64,000 nt of DNA, taken from Rhizobium pisi (GTDB lineage: Bacteria > Pseudomonadota > Alphaproteobacteria > Rhizobiales > Rhizobiaceae). Of the stretch, positions 8,895 through 16,247 are shown one piece after another. The DNA lies in contig NZ_RJJT01000006.1 of the NCBI RefSeq assembly GCF_003938655.1, positions 124,001-188,000 of the forward strand, given 5' to 3'. Every line of letters starts with the position of its first letter. Positions within the stretch are counted from its first letter, which is position 1. A model generated the notes under the pieces. It did not search any database, was not told the DNA's origin, and worked only from the letters and a program-made list of their open reading frames with translations. The position numbers were made by a program, and so were the translations under genes.

Positions 8895-10955
8895 ATGACG
8901 ACATACTACGTATCGGCGAGCAGCAGTGGCAGCGGTAACGGCAGTGCCTCGTCTCCTTTTCACACGATCAGCGAGGCAATGGCGGCGGACCTTAAGCCCG
9001 GCGACGAGGTTGTGGTGCGCGCCGGCGTCTATAATGAGTCGGTGAACATGTACAAGGATGGTTCCGCCGCCGGCTACATTACCTTGCGGTCGGAGGTACC
9101 GGGTGGAGCGGTGATCCACTCAGCATCGGGCGGCGCAAATGGTATCAACATCACTGCTAACTATGTGGCGGTCGAGGGCTTCGAGGTCTACGGGAGCGAT
9201 TCGCACGGCATTGTTGGTGATGGCGTCCACCATGTGAGGATCGCCAATAACGTTTCCCACGACAACGGTGCGTCCGGCATCGCCTTCGCGGGATCCGACT
9301 TCATCACGATCGAAGGGAACGAGACTTACAAAAATGCGAGTTCCGGCTGGTTTTCAGGCATCTCTCTCTACCAGAACCGGAACATCACCGGGGCGCCGGA
9401 CGATGGCAGCTTCCGCAACATCATCCGGAACAACATCTCGCACGACAACGTCACGAAGTCGGGTGCGCACACCGATGGCAACGGCATCATCATCGACGAT
9501 TTCCAGAGCACGCAGACGAGCGGTCATCCGAACTACACGTTTAAGACCCTGGTCGACAACAACCTCGTCTATGAGAACGGCAGCAAAGGCATCCAAGTTA
9601 CCTGGAGCGACTCCGTCACGGTGCAGAACAACACAGCATACCACAACAATCAGGACCTGCTGAACGACGGCACTTGGCGCGGCGAACTCAGCAACGCGCA
9701 GTCGAGCAACAACACCTGGGTCAACAACGTCGCCGTAGCGGACCCATCGGTGAACAAGAACAACACCGCAGTCGATAACACGTCGTACGGTGGCTACACC
9801 AACGCCAACGTCGTCTGGGCCAACAACGTCACCTACAACGGCACGGCCGGCCAGGCATCGGTCAAGACCGACGGCGGCAACGCGATGCCGAGCGCAGCGA
9901 ACGGCAACCAGCTCGGCGTCGATCCGAAATTCCTGGGGGCAGCGAGCGACAACTTCCACCTCGCCTCCGGCTCGCTGGCGATCGACCACGGAACCAGCCA
10001 GTACGGCGTCGCCTCGGTCGATCTGGACGGCCACACTCGCGTCGTTGGAACTGTCGATGCCGGTGCCTACGAATCCGGCTCCAGCGCGGCACCGGGAACG
10101 CCAACTACGCCGACGAATCCGGGTACGCCGACCACACCGACGAATCCGGGAACGCCGACCACGCCGACACAACCGGGAACGCCAACCACGCCGACGGTAT
10201 ATACCGGCACCAACGGCAACGACATCATGCCACACACCGGTCAGTCCAACGGCGGCAACGAAACCTTCAAGGGTCTCGCCGGTAATGACGTGTTGAAGGG
10301 CGGCGCCGGCGCGGACGTGCTCGACGGCGGTTATGGCAACGACACGGCCAGCTATGAGGGCTCCTCCAGCGGGGTCAACGTCAACTTGGCGACTGGGGCC
10401 GCATCGGGCGGGCATGCCACCGGTGACAAGATCGTCAGCATCGAAAACTTGACTGGCTCCAGCTACGACGACGTGCTGACCGGCGGCAATAACGGCGGCA
10501 ACGTTCTCAATGGCGGGGCTGGCGCGGACAAGCTGGACGGCGGCGCCGGCGCGGACAAGCTGAACGGCGGCGACGGCGCGGACGTCCTCATTGGTGGTTC
10601 CGGAAAGGACATCATGACCGGTGGCCTCAGCTCGGATACGTTTGTCTTCAAAGCAGCGACGGAATCCGCGTCCGGCTCGAACCGCGACATCATCACCGAC
10701 TTCCAGCACGGCGTCGATAAGATCGACCTCTCGGCGATGGATGCGAATGGCTCTGCGCTGGGCAATGGAGCCTTCCATTTCCTGGCACAGGAGAATGCCT
10801 CCTTCGACCATAAGGCTGGCGCGCTCACTTGGCACTATGAAGACAAGGCTGATGCTACCGTTATCCAGGGCGACCTGAACGGCGACGGCGTTCGCGACTT
10901 CCAGGTTCAGCTGCATGGCCACGTCCAACTGGGGGCAGGCGATTTGATCCTGTAA
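8895..10955 (+). CDS. RTX exoprotein with right-handed beta-helix (pectate lyase/epimerase-like) domain
   Basis: 686 residues. The ATG at 8895 is chosen because GAGGA lies 8 nt upstream; 8859 is an in-frame alternative. Residues about 1-395 form a parallel beta-helix of the DUF1565/choice-of-anchor-Q type (MTTYYVSASSSGSG, repeated N-N-x-[SV] turns, and SLAIDHGTS then VDAGAYE). A Thr/Pro linker (about 397-435) leads to RTX nonapeptides (GGAGADVLDGG, GGAGADKLDGG, GGDGADVLIGG) and a serralysin-like C-terminus (DFQHGVDKIDLS). There is no N-terminal signal. Such proteins bind calcium and leave by type I secretion, PrsDE in R. leguminosarum. Substrate is probably an acidic polysaccharide, by inference. 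No transporter genes lie nearby. Confidence 0.85.
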   Translation: MTTYYVSASSSGSGNGSASSPFHTISEAMAADLKPGDEVVVRAGVYNESVNMYKDGSAAGYITLRSEVPGGAVIHSASGGANGINITANYVAVEGFEVYGSDSHGIVGDGVHHVRIANNVSHDNGASGIAFAGSDFITIEGNETYKNASSGWFSGISLYQNRNITGAPDDGSFRNIIRNNISHDNVTKSGAHTDGNGIIIDDFQSTQTSGHPNYTFKTLVDNNLVYENGSKGIQVTWSDSVTVQNNTAYHNNQDLLNDGTWRGELSNAQSSNNTWVNNVAVADPSVNKNNTAVDNTSYGGYTNANVVWANNVTYNGTAGQASVKTDGGNAMPSAANGNQLGVDPKFLGAASDNFHLASGSLAIDHGTSQYGVASVDLDGHTRVVGTVDAGAYESGSSAAPGTPTTPTNPGTPTTPTNPGTPTTPTQPGTPTTPTVYTGTNGNDIMPHTGQSNGGNETFKGLAGNDVLKGGAGADVLDGGYGNDTASYEGSSSGVNVNLATGAASGGHATGDKIVSIENLTGSSYDDVLTGGNNGGNVLNGGAGADKLDGGAGADKLNGGDGADVLIGGSGKDIMTGGLSSDTFVFKAATESASGSNRDIITDFQHGVDKIDLSAMDANGSALGNGAFHFLAQENASFDHKAGALTWHYEDKADATVIQGDLNGDGVRDFQVQLHGHVQLGAGDLIL
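10092..10199 (+). repeat. four 27-bp tandem repeats encoding the Thr/Pro linker
   Basis: Units start at 10092, 10119, 10146 and 10173, each encoding a PGTPTTPTN-like nonapeptide; the last unit diverges in its final codon. The repeat separates the beta-helix from the RTX domain and probably varies in copy number between strains. Confidence 0.85.
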
Positions 10956-10960
10956 CTATG

Positions 10961-11251
10961 TCAGTTGCGGCGGTCGTCCGATCGCCGCAACAATCGTGCT
11001 GACAGCGCGCGGATGATCCCGCCGGGAGGGCTTAGCCTCACCGGGGGGATCATCCGCGCGCTGCGTTTTTCGACGGGTGTCAGCCGGCCTTTCGTGGCGC
11101 GGCTTACGAGGCGATAGCTGTCGCGATTCATCTCGAGGATGTTGACGTGGTGGGTGATGCGGCCCAGCAGAGCGCCGGTCAGGCACTCGGATCCCAAGGT
11201 CTCCGTCCATTCGTCGAACGGAAGGTTGCTGGTGATCAAGGTGGGACGCCC
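10961..11251 (-). pseudogene. C-terminal remnant of an IS21-family IstB ATPase
   Basis: The minus-strand frame reads RPTLITSNLPFDEW, then ETLGSECLTGALLGRITHHV and NILEMNRDSYRL. This is the conserved C-terminal block of IstB-type transposition helper proteins. Usual residues at several positions are changed (SER to SEC, DR to GR, NGD to NRD), and the N-terminal three quarters, including Walker A, are absent. No istA or terminal repeats are visible. It lies between the RTX gene and tRNA-Arg, so the segment has a mobile-element history. Confidence 0.8.
11003..11070. terminator. long hairpin after the RTX gene, likely terminator
   Basis: A perfect 18-bp inverted repeat (11003-11020 with 11046-11063) and a 25-nt loop, followed on the plus strand by GCGTTTTT. 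It lies 48 nt after the RTX stop, so it can end that transcript. It overlaps the istB remnant and may have arisen from the element. Confidence 0.55.
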
Positions 11252-11357
11252 GTTCGCCGCCGTATGCTGGATTGGCTGGACGGCGATCGAAATGTAAGCG
11301 CCCCGTGACCAGACCTCCTCGCGCTGGTCACGGGGCGGCTTCAAGGCACTGAATTTG

Positions 11358-11434
<77 letters not shown>

Positions 11435-11491
11435 GTCTGCTGGCCGCACCCAAGAAGCGCGGCCGGATGCGGCATATGTGGACGAGAAATG

Positions 11492-11797
11492 TCAGTGCGT
11501 CCAGGGCTGCGTGCGGGTATAGCGGAAATTATCCGGATAGGCGACAACCTGGCGGACCGGATCCTTCGGCGCGATGACACGGTATTCGATGCCGTTGCGC
11601 TGGGCATAGGCTTCGGCGAGTGCCTGCGTTTCGAAAGTGAGCTTCACCTGCTGGCGCATGTCGCCGGAGGAGGTGTAGCCCATGATCGGATCGATCTTGC
11701 GCGGCGACTCCTGATCGAATTCGAGCACCCAGAGATGAGTCTTGGCCTTGCCCGACTGCATGGCGGTCTTGGCGGGACGATAAATCTTGGCGGACAT
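11492..11797 (-). CDS. NDUFS4-like ETC complex I subunit
   Basis: 101 residues from the ATG at 11797 (GGAG about 9 nt upstream); a longer frame to 11869 is unlikely. It matches the ETC_C1_NDUFS4 family: MSAKIYRPAKTAMQSGK, HLWVLEFDQE, DPIMGYTSSGDMRQQVKLTF, and terminal PDNFRYTRTQPWTH. In alphaproteobacteria this is a supernumerary subunit of NADH:quinone oxidoreductase at the inner membrane, homologous to mitochondrial NDUFS4. It stands alone, away from the nuo operon. Confidence 0.92.
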   Translation of the reverse strand: MSAKIYRPAKTAMQSGKAKTHLWVLEFDQESPRKIDPIMGYTSSGDMRQQVKLTFETQALAEAYAQRNGIEYRVIAPKDPVRQVVAYPDNFRYTRTQPWTH

Positions 11798-12166
11798 GAC
11801 TGCAGTCTCCGAATATATGATCTCAATCCCGTCACCGGGCCTTTGCTGCATCATGATGGGATAAAGCAAAGAGATGAGTTTTGCTTATCCGCGAATCCCC
11901 CGCTTTTCAAGAAAAAAGGCGGTGCATGCGGTCGTTGCCGGCTCCATGCCCGGAGCGAGCGACATCAAGGGAACAGGGATATCGATGACCGACGCGGCTG
12001 TGGATATACCCTGCCCCGCCAGCTTTACCGCAGTTTGAAATATAAGGGATTTTCGGTTGGGTTGCGCAATATTACCGATTGTCTCATCTTGTGATTGCAA
12101 CCTGATTGCCGCATACGGCGCTCGGCACTAGTTTACGGCCCAATCAGGTTTAGTGGATTTGCAGTC
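11798..12166. other. intergenic region without a supported gene
   Basis: The 369-bp gap between the NDUFS4-like gene and a very small reading frame. A minus frame at 11885-12100 has no ribosome-binding site or recognisable domain. Promoters of the flanking genes must lie here but I could not define them. Confidence 0.4.
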
Positions 12167-12280
12167 ATGATGAGACGTTCGGCAGAGTTCAATGCCATTG
12201 TGATCGGGGCGGGCATTACGGCTTTCTTCTACATGGCCATCAGCTACGCCCAATATGTCGGCCTGCTCGGCCAGGGCTGA
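12167..12280 (+). CDS. putative 37-residue single-pass membrane protein
   Basis: MMRRSAEFN followed by one hydrophobic helix ([19 protein letters not shown]) and a short tail ending GLLGQG. The positive-inside N-terminus and single helix are typical of real membrane micro-proteins, but the ribosome-binding site is weak and no family was recognised. The frame extends upstream to 12095 without plausible protein content. Confidence 0.4.
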   Translation: MMRRSAEFNAIVIGAGITAFFYMAISYAQYVGLLGQG

Positions 12281-12432
12281 GCAGCGCTTGTTCTCGCGTC
12301 CAGTTGCGCCCGGCAGGGCAAACCGGCGGCACATCACGTTTTTTGGAAGTATCCACATAATCTCCTGCAACGACTGGATTATGGGGTTGCGACGGTGGAG
12401 TGAACCGTGTATTCCCCCTGCCATTCACGGCA

Positions 12433-12509
<77 letters not shown>

Positions 12510-12579
12510 TTCAATATCCCGATATTTCTGAATTCATTGAGATCCGCGCGATCGCTCGTATGCCGATTGCATCCGGCCG

Positions 12580-13068
12580 TCACTTCGCCTTGCTTGTCGT
12601 CGTGGCGCTCACGATCTTGTCGCCCGGCTTGATTCCGAGCTTGGCGACGATGCCGGCGTTGAGTTCGACGACATATTTCACCTCACCCATCGAATCGATG
12701 ATGTCGCGCGAATAGGGCTTGGCGTTTTCCTTGATGTGGCGGATCGTACCGGTGTCGTCTGCAAAGAGCATGTCGAGCGGCAGTATGGTGTTTTCCATCC
12801 ACATGGCAACGCGCCGCGATTGGCCGAAATCGAAGATCATGCCGGCATCGTCAGCCATCGTCTTGCGGAACATCAACCCGCGGGCACGCTGTTCCTCGGT
12901 CGTGGCGATCTCGACGGTAAAATGCAGCATCTTGCCCGCGACGTTCTGGATGAGCAGCGGCTCCTTTTCGAAGCGCACCTGCTCCTCAGCCAAGGCGGGC
13001 AGCGCAACCATGAAAAAAAGCGCCAGGATGGCGCTTCTGATCGCGTGAAACAGGACGAAGCCGCGCAT
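12580..13068 (-). CDS. DUF192 family exported protein
   Basis: 162 residues; function unknown. The N-terminus has a signal sequence (AILALFFMVALPALA). The DUF192 core runs from about residue 45 to 155: TEEQRARGLMFRKTM, MIFDF, MWMENTILPLDMLFAD, and VELNAGIVAKLGIKPGDKI. It starts 1 nt after the cold-shock gene stop, so the two form an operon. Confidence 0.88.
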   Translation of the reverse strand: MRGFVLFHAIRSAILALFFMVALPALAEEQVRFEKEPLLIQNVAGKMLHFTVEIATTEEQRARGLMFRKTMADDAGMIFDFGQSRRVAMWMENTILPLDMLFADDTGTIRHIKENAKPYSRDIIDSMGEVKYVVELNAGIVAKLGIKPGDKIVSATTTSKAK

Positions 13069-13069
13069 A

Positions 13070-13648
13070 TCAGTGCGACCGGCTTGCCGGACTCGGAACG
13101 TCTGGATGGATTTCTGCAGCCATCAGGCCTTTTTCGCCGTCGCCGAAGCGGACGAGAACGACCTGGCCGGGGCGCAACTCCGTCAGGCCGAAGCGGCGAA
13201 GCGTCTCCATGTGCACGAAGATGTCTTCCGTCCCCTCGCCGCGCGTCAGAAAGCCGAAGCCCTTGGTGCGGTTGAACCACTTGACGAGCGCACGCTCGAG
13301 CCCACTCGTCGCGGTGACCTGCACATGTGTGCGCACCGGCGGCAGCTGCGAGGGATGAACCGCCGTCGACTGATCCATCGAGAGGATCTTGAAGGCCTGG
13401 TAACCGCGTTCGCGGCGCTGAACGAGAGCGACGATGCGCGTTCCCTCGAGGATCGTCTGGTAACCGTCGCGGCGCAGGCAGGTCACATGCAGAAGAACAT
13501 CCTGCATGCCGTTGTCTGGCACGATGAAGCCGAAACCCTTGGCGACGTCGAACCACTTGACGACGCCGGTGATTTCAACAAGATCGACCGCCTCTCCCGA
13601 TAGCTCGTCGAGGTCGGAGTATTCGTTCGATGAAATCCTATCAGCCAT
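13070..13648 (-). CDS. double cold-shock-domain protein
   Basis: 192 residues from the ATG at 13648 ([12 protein letters not shown]), preceded by GAGGGG; a longer frame starts at 13675. Two CSD folds are visible: [17 protein letters not shown] with HVTCLRRDG, and [17 protein letters not shown] with [11 protein letters not shown]. Each carries the RNP1 motif KGFGF. Such double-domain proteins are common in Rhizobiales and bind single-stranded nucleic acid as RNA chaperones. Its 5' side holds the small palindrome CTTGAAATCAAG near 13694, of unknown meaning. Followed by the DUF192 gene. Confidence 0.9.
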   Translation of the reverse strand: MADRISSNEYSDLDELSGEAVDLVEITGVVKWFDVAKGFGFIVPDNGMQDVLLHVTCLRRDGYQTILEGTRIVALVQRRERGYQAFKILSMDQSTAVHPSQLPPVRTHVQVTATSGLERALVKWFNRTKGFGFLTRGEGTEDIFVHMETLRRFGLTELRPGQVVLVRFGDGEKGLMAAEIHPDVPSPASRSH

Positions 13649-13841
13649 TTCGCCAGCCCCTCGAATACGCGTCACACTGTTACGGTTAACTGATTCTTGA
13701 AATCAAGATTAACATCTTGGTAACGGATAAGCGCAAGTCCTAGTTTTCAGTTATTCCCAGCTGCACATTCTATAAAGATGACTTGCCCGAAGCTGACCTC
13801 GGCTCGCTGAAAAAGCCAGCCCCAATAAAGGAGTAGATAGA

Positions 13842-14282
13842 ATGCGTTATCTCCACACGATGGTTCGCGTCAAAGACCTGGATGCTTCGCTCGCCTTTTA
13901 TACGACGTTGTTCGGGCTGGAGGAGATCCGCCGACACGAAAACGAGAAGGGCCGCTTCACCCTGGTTTTCCTGGCCGCCCGCGACGATCTCGACCGTGCG
14001 CGCAACGAAAAGGCTCCCTGTCTCGAGCTTACCTACAACTGGGATACGGAAGATTATAGCGGAGGACGCAATTTCGGCCACCTCGCTTATGAGGTCGACA
14101 ACATCTACGCCACTTGCCAGAATCTGATGGACAACGGCATCACCATCAACCGGCCGCCGCGCGACGGAAACATGGCCTTCGTGCGCTCTCCGGACGGCAT
14201 CTCGATCGAAATCCTGCAGAAAGGCAGCCCCCTTCCGGCCGCCGAACCCTGGGCTTCCATGGGCAATACCGGCGCCTGGTAA
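13842..14282 (+). CDS. gloA: lactoylglutathione lyase (glyoxalase I)
   Basis: Converts the methylglyoxal-glutathione hemithioacetal to S-lactoylglutathione. It has 146 residues and one VOC-fold metalloenzyme. Metal ligands fit the GloA pattern: His in RYLHTMVRVKD (about residue 5), Glu in CLELTYNW, His in FGHLAYEVD and Glu in SIEILQK. AAAGGAG upstream of the ATG serves as ribosome-binding site. A terminator follows directly, so it is probably monocistronic. Confidence 0.93.
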   Translation: MRYLHTMVRVKDLDASLAFYTTLFGLEEIRRHENEKGRFTLVFLAARDDLDRARNEKAPCLELTYNWDTEDYSGGRNFGHLAYEVDNIYATCQNLMDNGITINRPPRDGNMAFVRSPDGISIEILQKGSPLPAAEPWASMGNTGAW

Positions 14283-14290
14283 GCTTTCCT

Positions 14291-14323
14291 GCCGCAAGGC
14301 TTTTGCGAGGCTTGCGGCTTTTT
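14291..14323 (+). terminator. terminator after gloA
   Basis: An 8-bp stem (GCCGCAAG at 14291-14298 with CTTGCGGC at 14311-14318), a 12-nt loop and a T5 run, 8 nt after the gloA stop. Confidence 0.75.
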
Positions 14324-14448
14324 CGATTTCGGGTCCGGCCGGCGCCTTGGCGCTTGCCGCGATCCGGCCCCGCAGGCAATCTCCAACCGACTCGAAGCGG
14401 AAGATGGCGTTTTTCGCACATTTTCCGCATCTACTGGAGACGGCTCGC

Positions 14449-15525
14449 TTGCGTAATACTGAGATGCGGATGCCCCTGACGGGCGCGTTGCTGATCGCCA
14501 CCTCGATGCTGGCGCTGTCCGGCTGCGTGTCGAACAAGAAGGCGCTCGATTCCGCCGCAGCCGCTCCGGCGGCGCAGGCCGCAACGGTCCCAACAGTTCA
14601 ACTTGCAACGGCTGCGCCCGCAAAATCCGGCCCGCGCTCGGTCTATAGCGACCCGCAGGTGGTCAATGTATCCGGCGCTCAAGCCGCGCCTCAGCTTATC
14701 GCGCAAAACCCGAATGCTGCCGCCCCACCGGCAGATCCCGCGACGGCAGCACCCGCCAATATCGGCGGGCTCGTCATGCAGTCGACCCGGATCAACGCGC
14801 AGGCGATGAGCATTTTTTCGGATCACCAGCCGGGGCCGCAGAACAACAGCACATCCACCGTCATTCAGCCGCAGGCTTATGCGCCGGCGGAAGGTGCCGC
14901 ACCGGCAAGAAGTGGCGTCTACAGCCAGCCTGCCGCGCCAGAACAGGCGGCGGAGCCGGTGCTGCCACAGCAATCCTCGCAGAATACGAGCACACAGGTT
15001 GCGCCCGTTCAAACCGCATCATTGGCGACGGGCAGCATTCCGACCTCGACGACGAACGCGCTCTACAGTGCTCCGAAGCAGAACCTGCTCGGCAGTCTCT
15101 CCGGCCTCCTGCACAAGGCCGCCCTTCCCGGCATGACGCGCATCGCGCCGAACGGGCTGCATCTCCAGAACGACAATGTCGAGGTCGGCTGTTTCAAGCC
15201 AGACCTGTTGAAAGTGATCAAGACGGTCGAAACCCATTTCGGCCGGCCCGTTGTCATTACTTCGGGCTATCGCGACGAAGAGCATAACCGCCTGGTCGGC
15301 GGCGCCGACGAATCGATGCACAAGAGCTGCGAGGCAGCCGACATCCGGATCGACGGCGTGCCGAAATGGGATATCGCCGCTTATATCCGCTCGCTGCCGG
15401 ACCGCGGCGGTGTCGGCACCTATTGCCATACGGATTCGGTCCACCTCGACACCGGCAAAACACGCGACTGGAACTGGGGTTGCGGTGGTAAACGCGCGCC
15501 TATGGCGACGGCAAGAGCTATCTGA
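14449..15525 (+). CDS. lipoprotein with M15A-type peptidase (YcbK/DUF882-like) domain
   Basis: 358 residues if it starts at TTG 14449, which has GGAGA 8 nt upstream; ATGs at 14404, 14464 and 14470 are alternatives. A lipobox (MLALSGC) predicts a lipid anchor. A low-complexity Ala/Pro/Gln region spans roughly residues 30-230. The C-terminal domain has peptidase M15_3 features: RPVVITSGYRDEEHNR, SMHKSCEAADIRIDG and YCHTDSVHLDTG, giving the His/Asp/His zinc site. It probably trims peptidoglycan peptides in the periplasm; substrate is inferred from the family. Confidence 0.85.
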   Translation: MRNTEMRMPLTGALLIATSMLALSGCVSNKKALDSAAAAPAAQAATVPTVQLATAAPAKSGPRSVYSDPQVVNVSGAQAAPQLIAQNPNAAAPPADPATAAPANIGGLVMQSTRINAQAMSIFSDHQPGPQNNSTSTVIQPQAYAPAEGAAPARSGVYSQPAAPEQAAEPVLPQQSSQNTSTQVAPVQTASLATGSIPTSTTNALYSAPKQNLLGSLSGLLHKAALPGMTRIAPNGLHLQNDNVEVGCFKPDLLKVIKTVETHFGRPVVITSGYRDEEHNRLVGGADESMHKSCEAADIRIDGVPKWDIAAYIRSLPDRGGVGTYCHTDSVHLDTGKTRDWNWGCGGKRAPMATARAI

Positions 15526-15673
15526 TTCCATCGGGCGAAACGGCGTGACGCGACGTCAGCTCCAACCGACGGACTTCCAGCAACGCCCACAAACCGTTGA
15601 TTCGGCTAACCTAATCCCAAACAATCTACCAGCCGAAATATAGTCATTTTTTTGATAAAAATCGAATTTGCCG

Positions 15674-15702
15674 CTTGCGGGATCGAAAGGGCCTGACTAT
15701 AA
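15674..15702 (+). promoter_or_regulatory. promoter of first tRNA-Glu
   Basis: CTTGCG (15674-15679), 17 nt, then CTATAA (15697-15702). An identical spacing and near-identical flank recurs before the third tRNA-Glu, which supports function. A GGGCGCC-rich discriminator follows, typical of stable RNA promoters. Confidence 0.7.
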
Positions 15703-15721
15703 GGGCGCCACCACGAAGGAA

Positions 15722-15796
15722 GCGCCCTTCGTCTATCGGTTAGGACACCAGATTTTCATTCTGGGAAGAGGGGTTCGACTCCCCTAGGGCGTGCCA
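15722..15796 (+). tRNA. tRNA-Glu (anticodon TTC), copy 1
   Basis: 75 nt with encoded CCA. The anticodon stem CCAGA/TCTGG encloses TTTTCAT (anticodon TTC). The T arm is GGGGTTCGACTCCCC. It is identical to the copy at 16126-16200. Confidence 0.96.
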
Positions 15797-15873
15797 CTTT
15801 CTCTCCTTATAGAACCCATTGCATCCGCTTGCAGAAGCCTGTGTGCGCGCCTATTTTAACGAAGTTGGCTCGC

Positions 15874-15948
15874 GCGCCCTTCGTCTATCGGTTAGGACGA
15901 CAGATTCTCATTCTGTAAAGAGGGGTTCGACTCCCCTAGGGCGTACCA
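15874..15948 (+). tRNA. tRNA-Glu (anticodon CTC)
   Basis: 75 nt with encoded CCA. Same acceptor, D and T arms as its neighbours, but the anticodon stem is ACAGA/TCTGT with loop TTCTCAT (anticodon CTC), and the discriminator base is A instead of G. It lacks the promoter box found before the other two copies, so it is probably co-transcribed with copy 1. Confidence 0.95.
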
Positions 15949-16077
15949 TCTTGCTGTGTGAGGCCCGTCAGCCTGTCCCCGTCGCTTGATCTTTTTCGGC
16001 TTCGCTGCCGTGCGAACCGTGATTTTCCACAGCAGCAAAAAAATCGGCGAAAACGATGATTTTTTCGCGCCTTGGCG

Positions 16078-16106
16078 CTTGCGGCTTTCGAAGGTGCTGA
16101 CTATAA
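16078..16106 (+). promoter_or_regulatory. promoter of third tRNA-Glu
   Basis: CTTGCG (16078-16083), 17 nt, then CTATAA (16101-16106). The stretch from CTGACTATAA into the tRNA copies the block before copy 1 almost exactly. Confidence 0.7.
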
Positions 16107-16125
16107 GGGCGCCACCACGAAGGAC

Positions 16126-16200
16126 GCGCCCTTCGTCTATCGGTTAGGACACCAGATTTTCATTCTGGGAAGAGGGGTTCGACTCCCCTAGGGCGTGCCA
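16126..16200 (+). tRNA. tRNA-Glu (anticodon TTC), copy 2
   Basis: 75 nt, identical in sequence to copy 1, with encoded CCA. The duplication includes the upstream promoter. Confidence 0.96.
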
Positions 16201-16247
16201 GTGTTTTCCCGCTAAATCCTTTATTCGTCAGCGCTTTTCGCGGCCAT

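Noticed and set aside
9354..10928. 524-residue frame antisense to the RTX gene
   Set aside because: Mirrors the RTX repeats, lacks a ribosome-binding site and has no domain.
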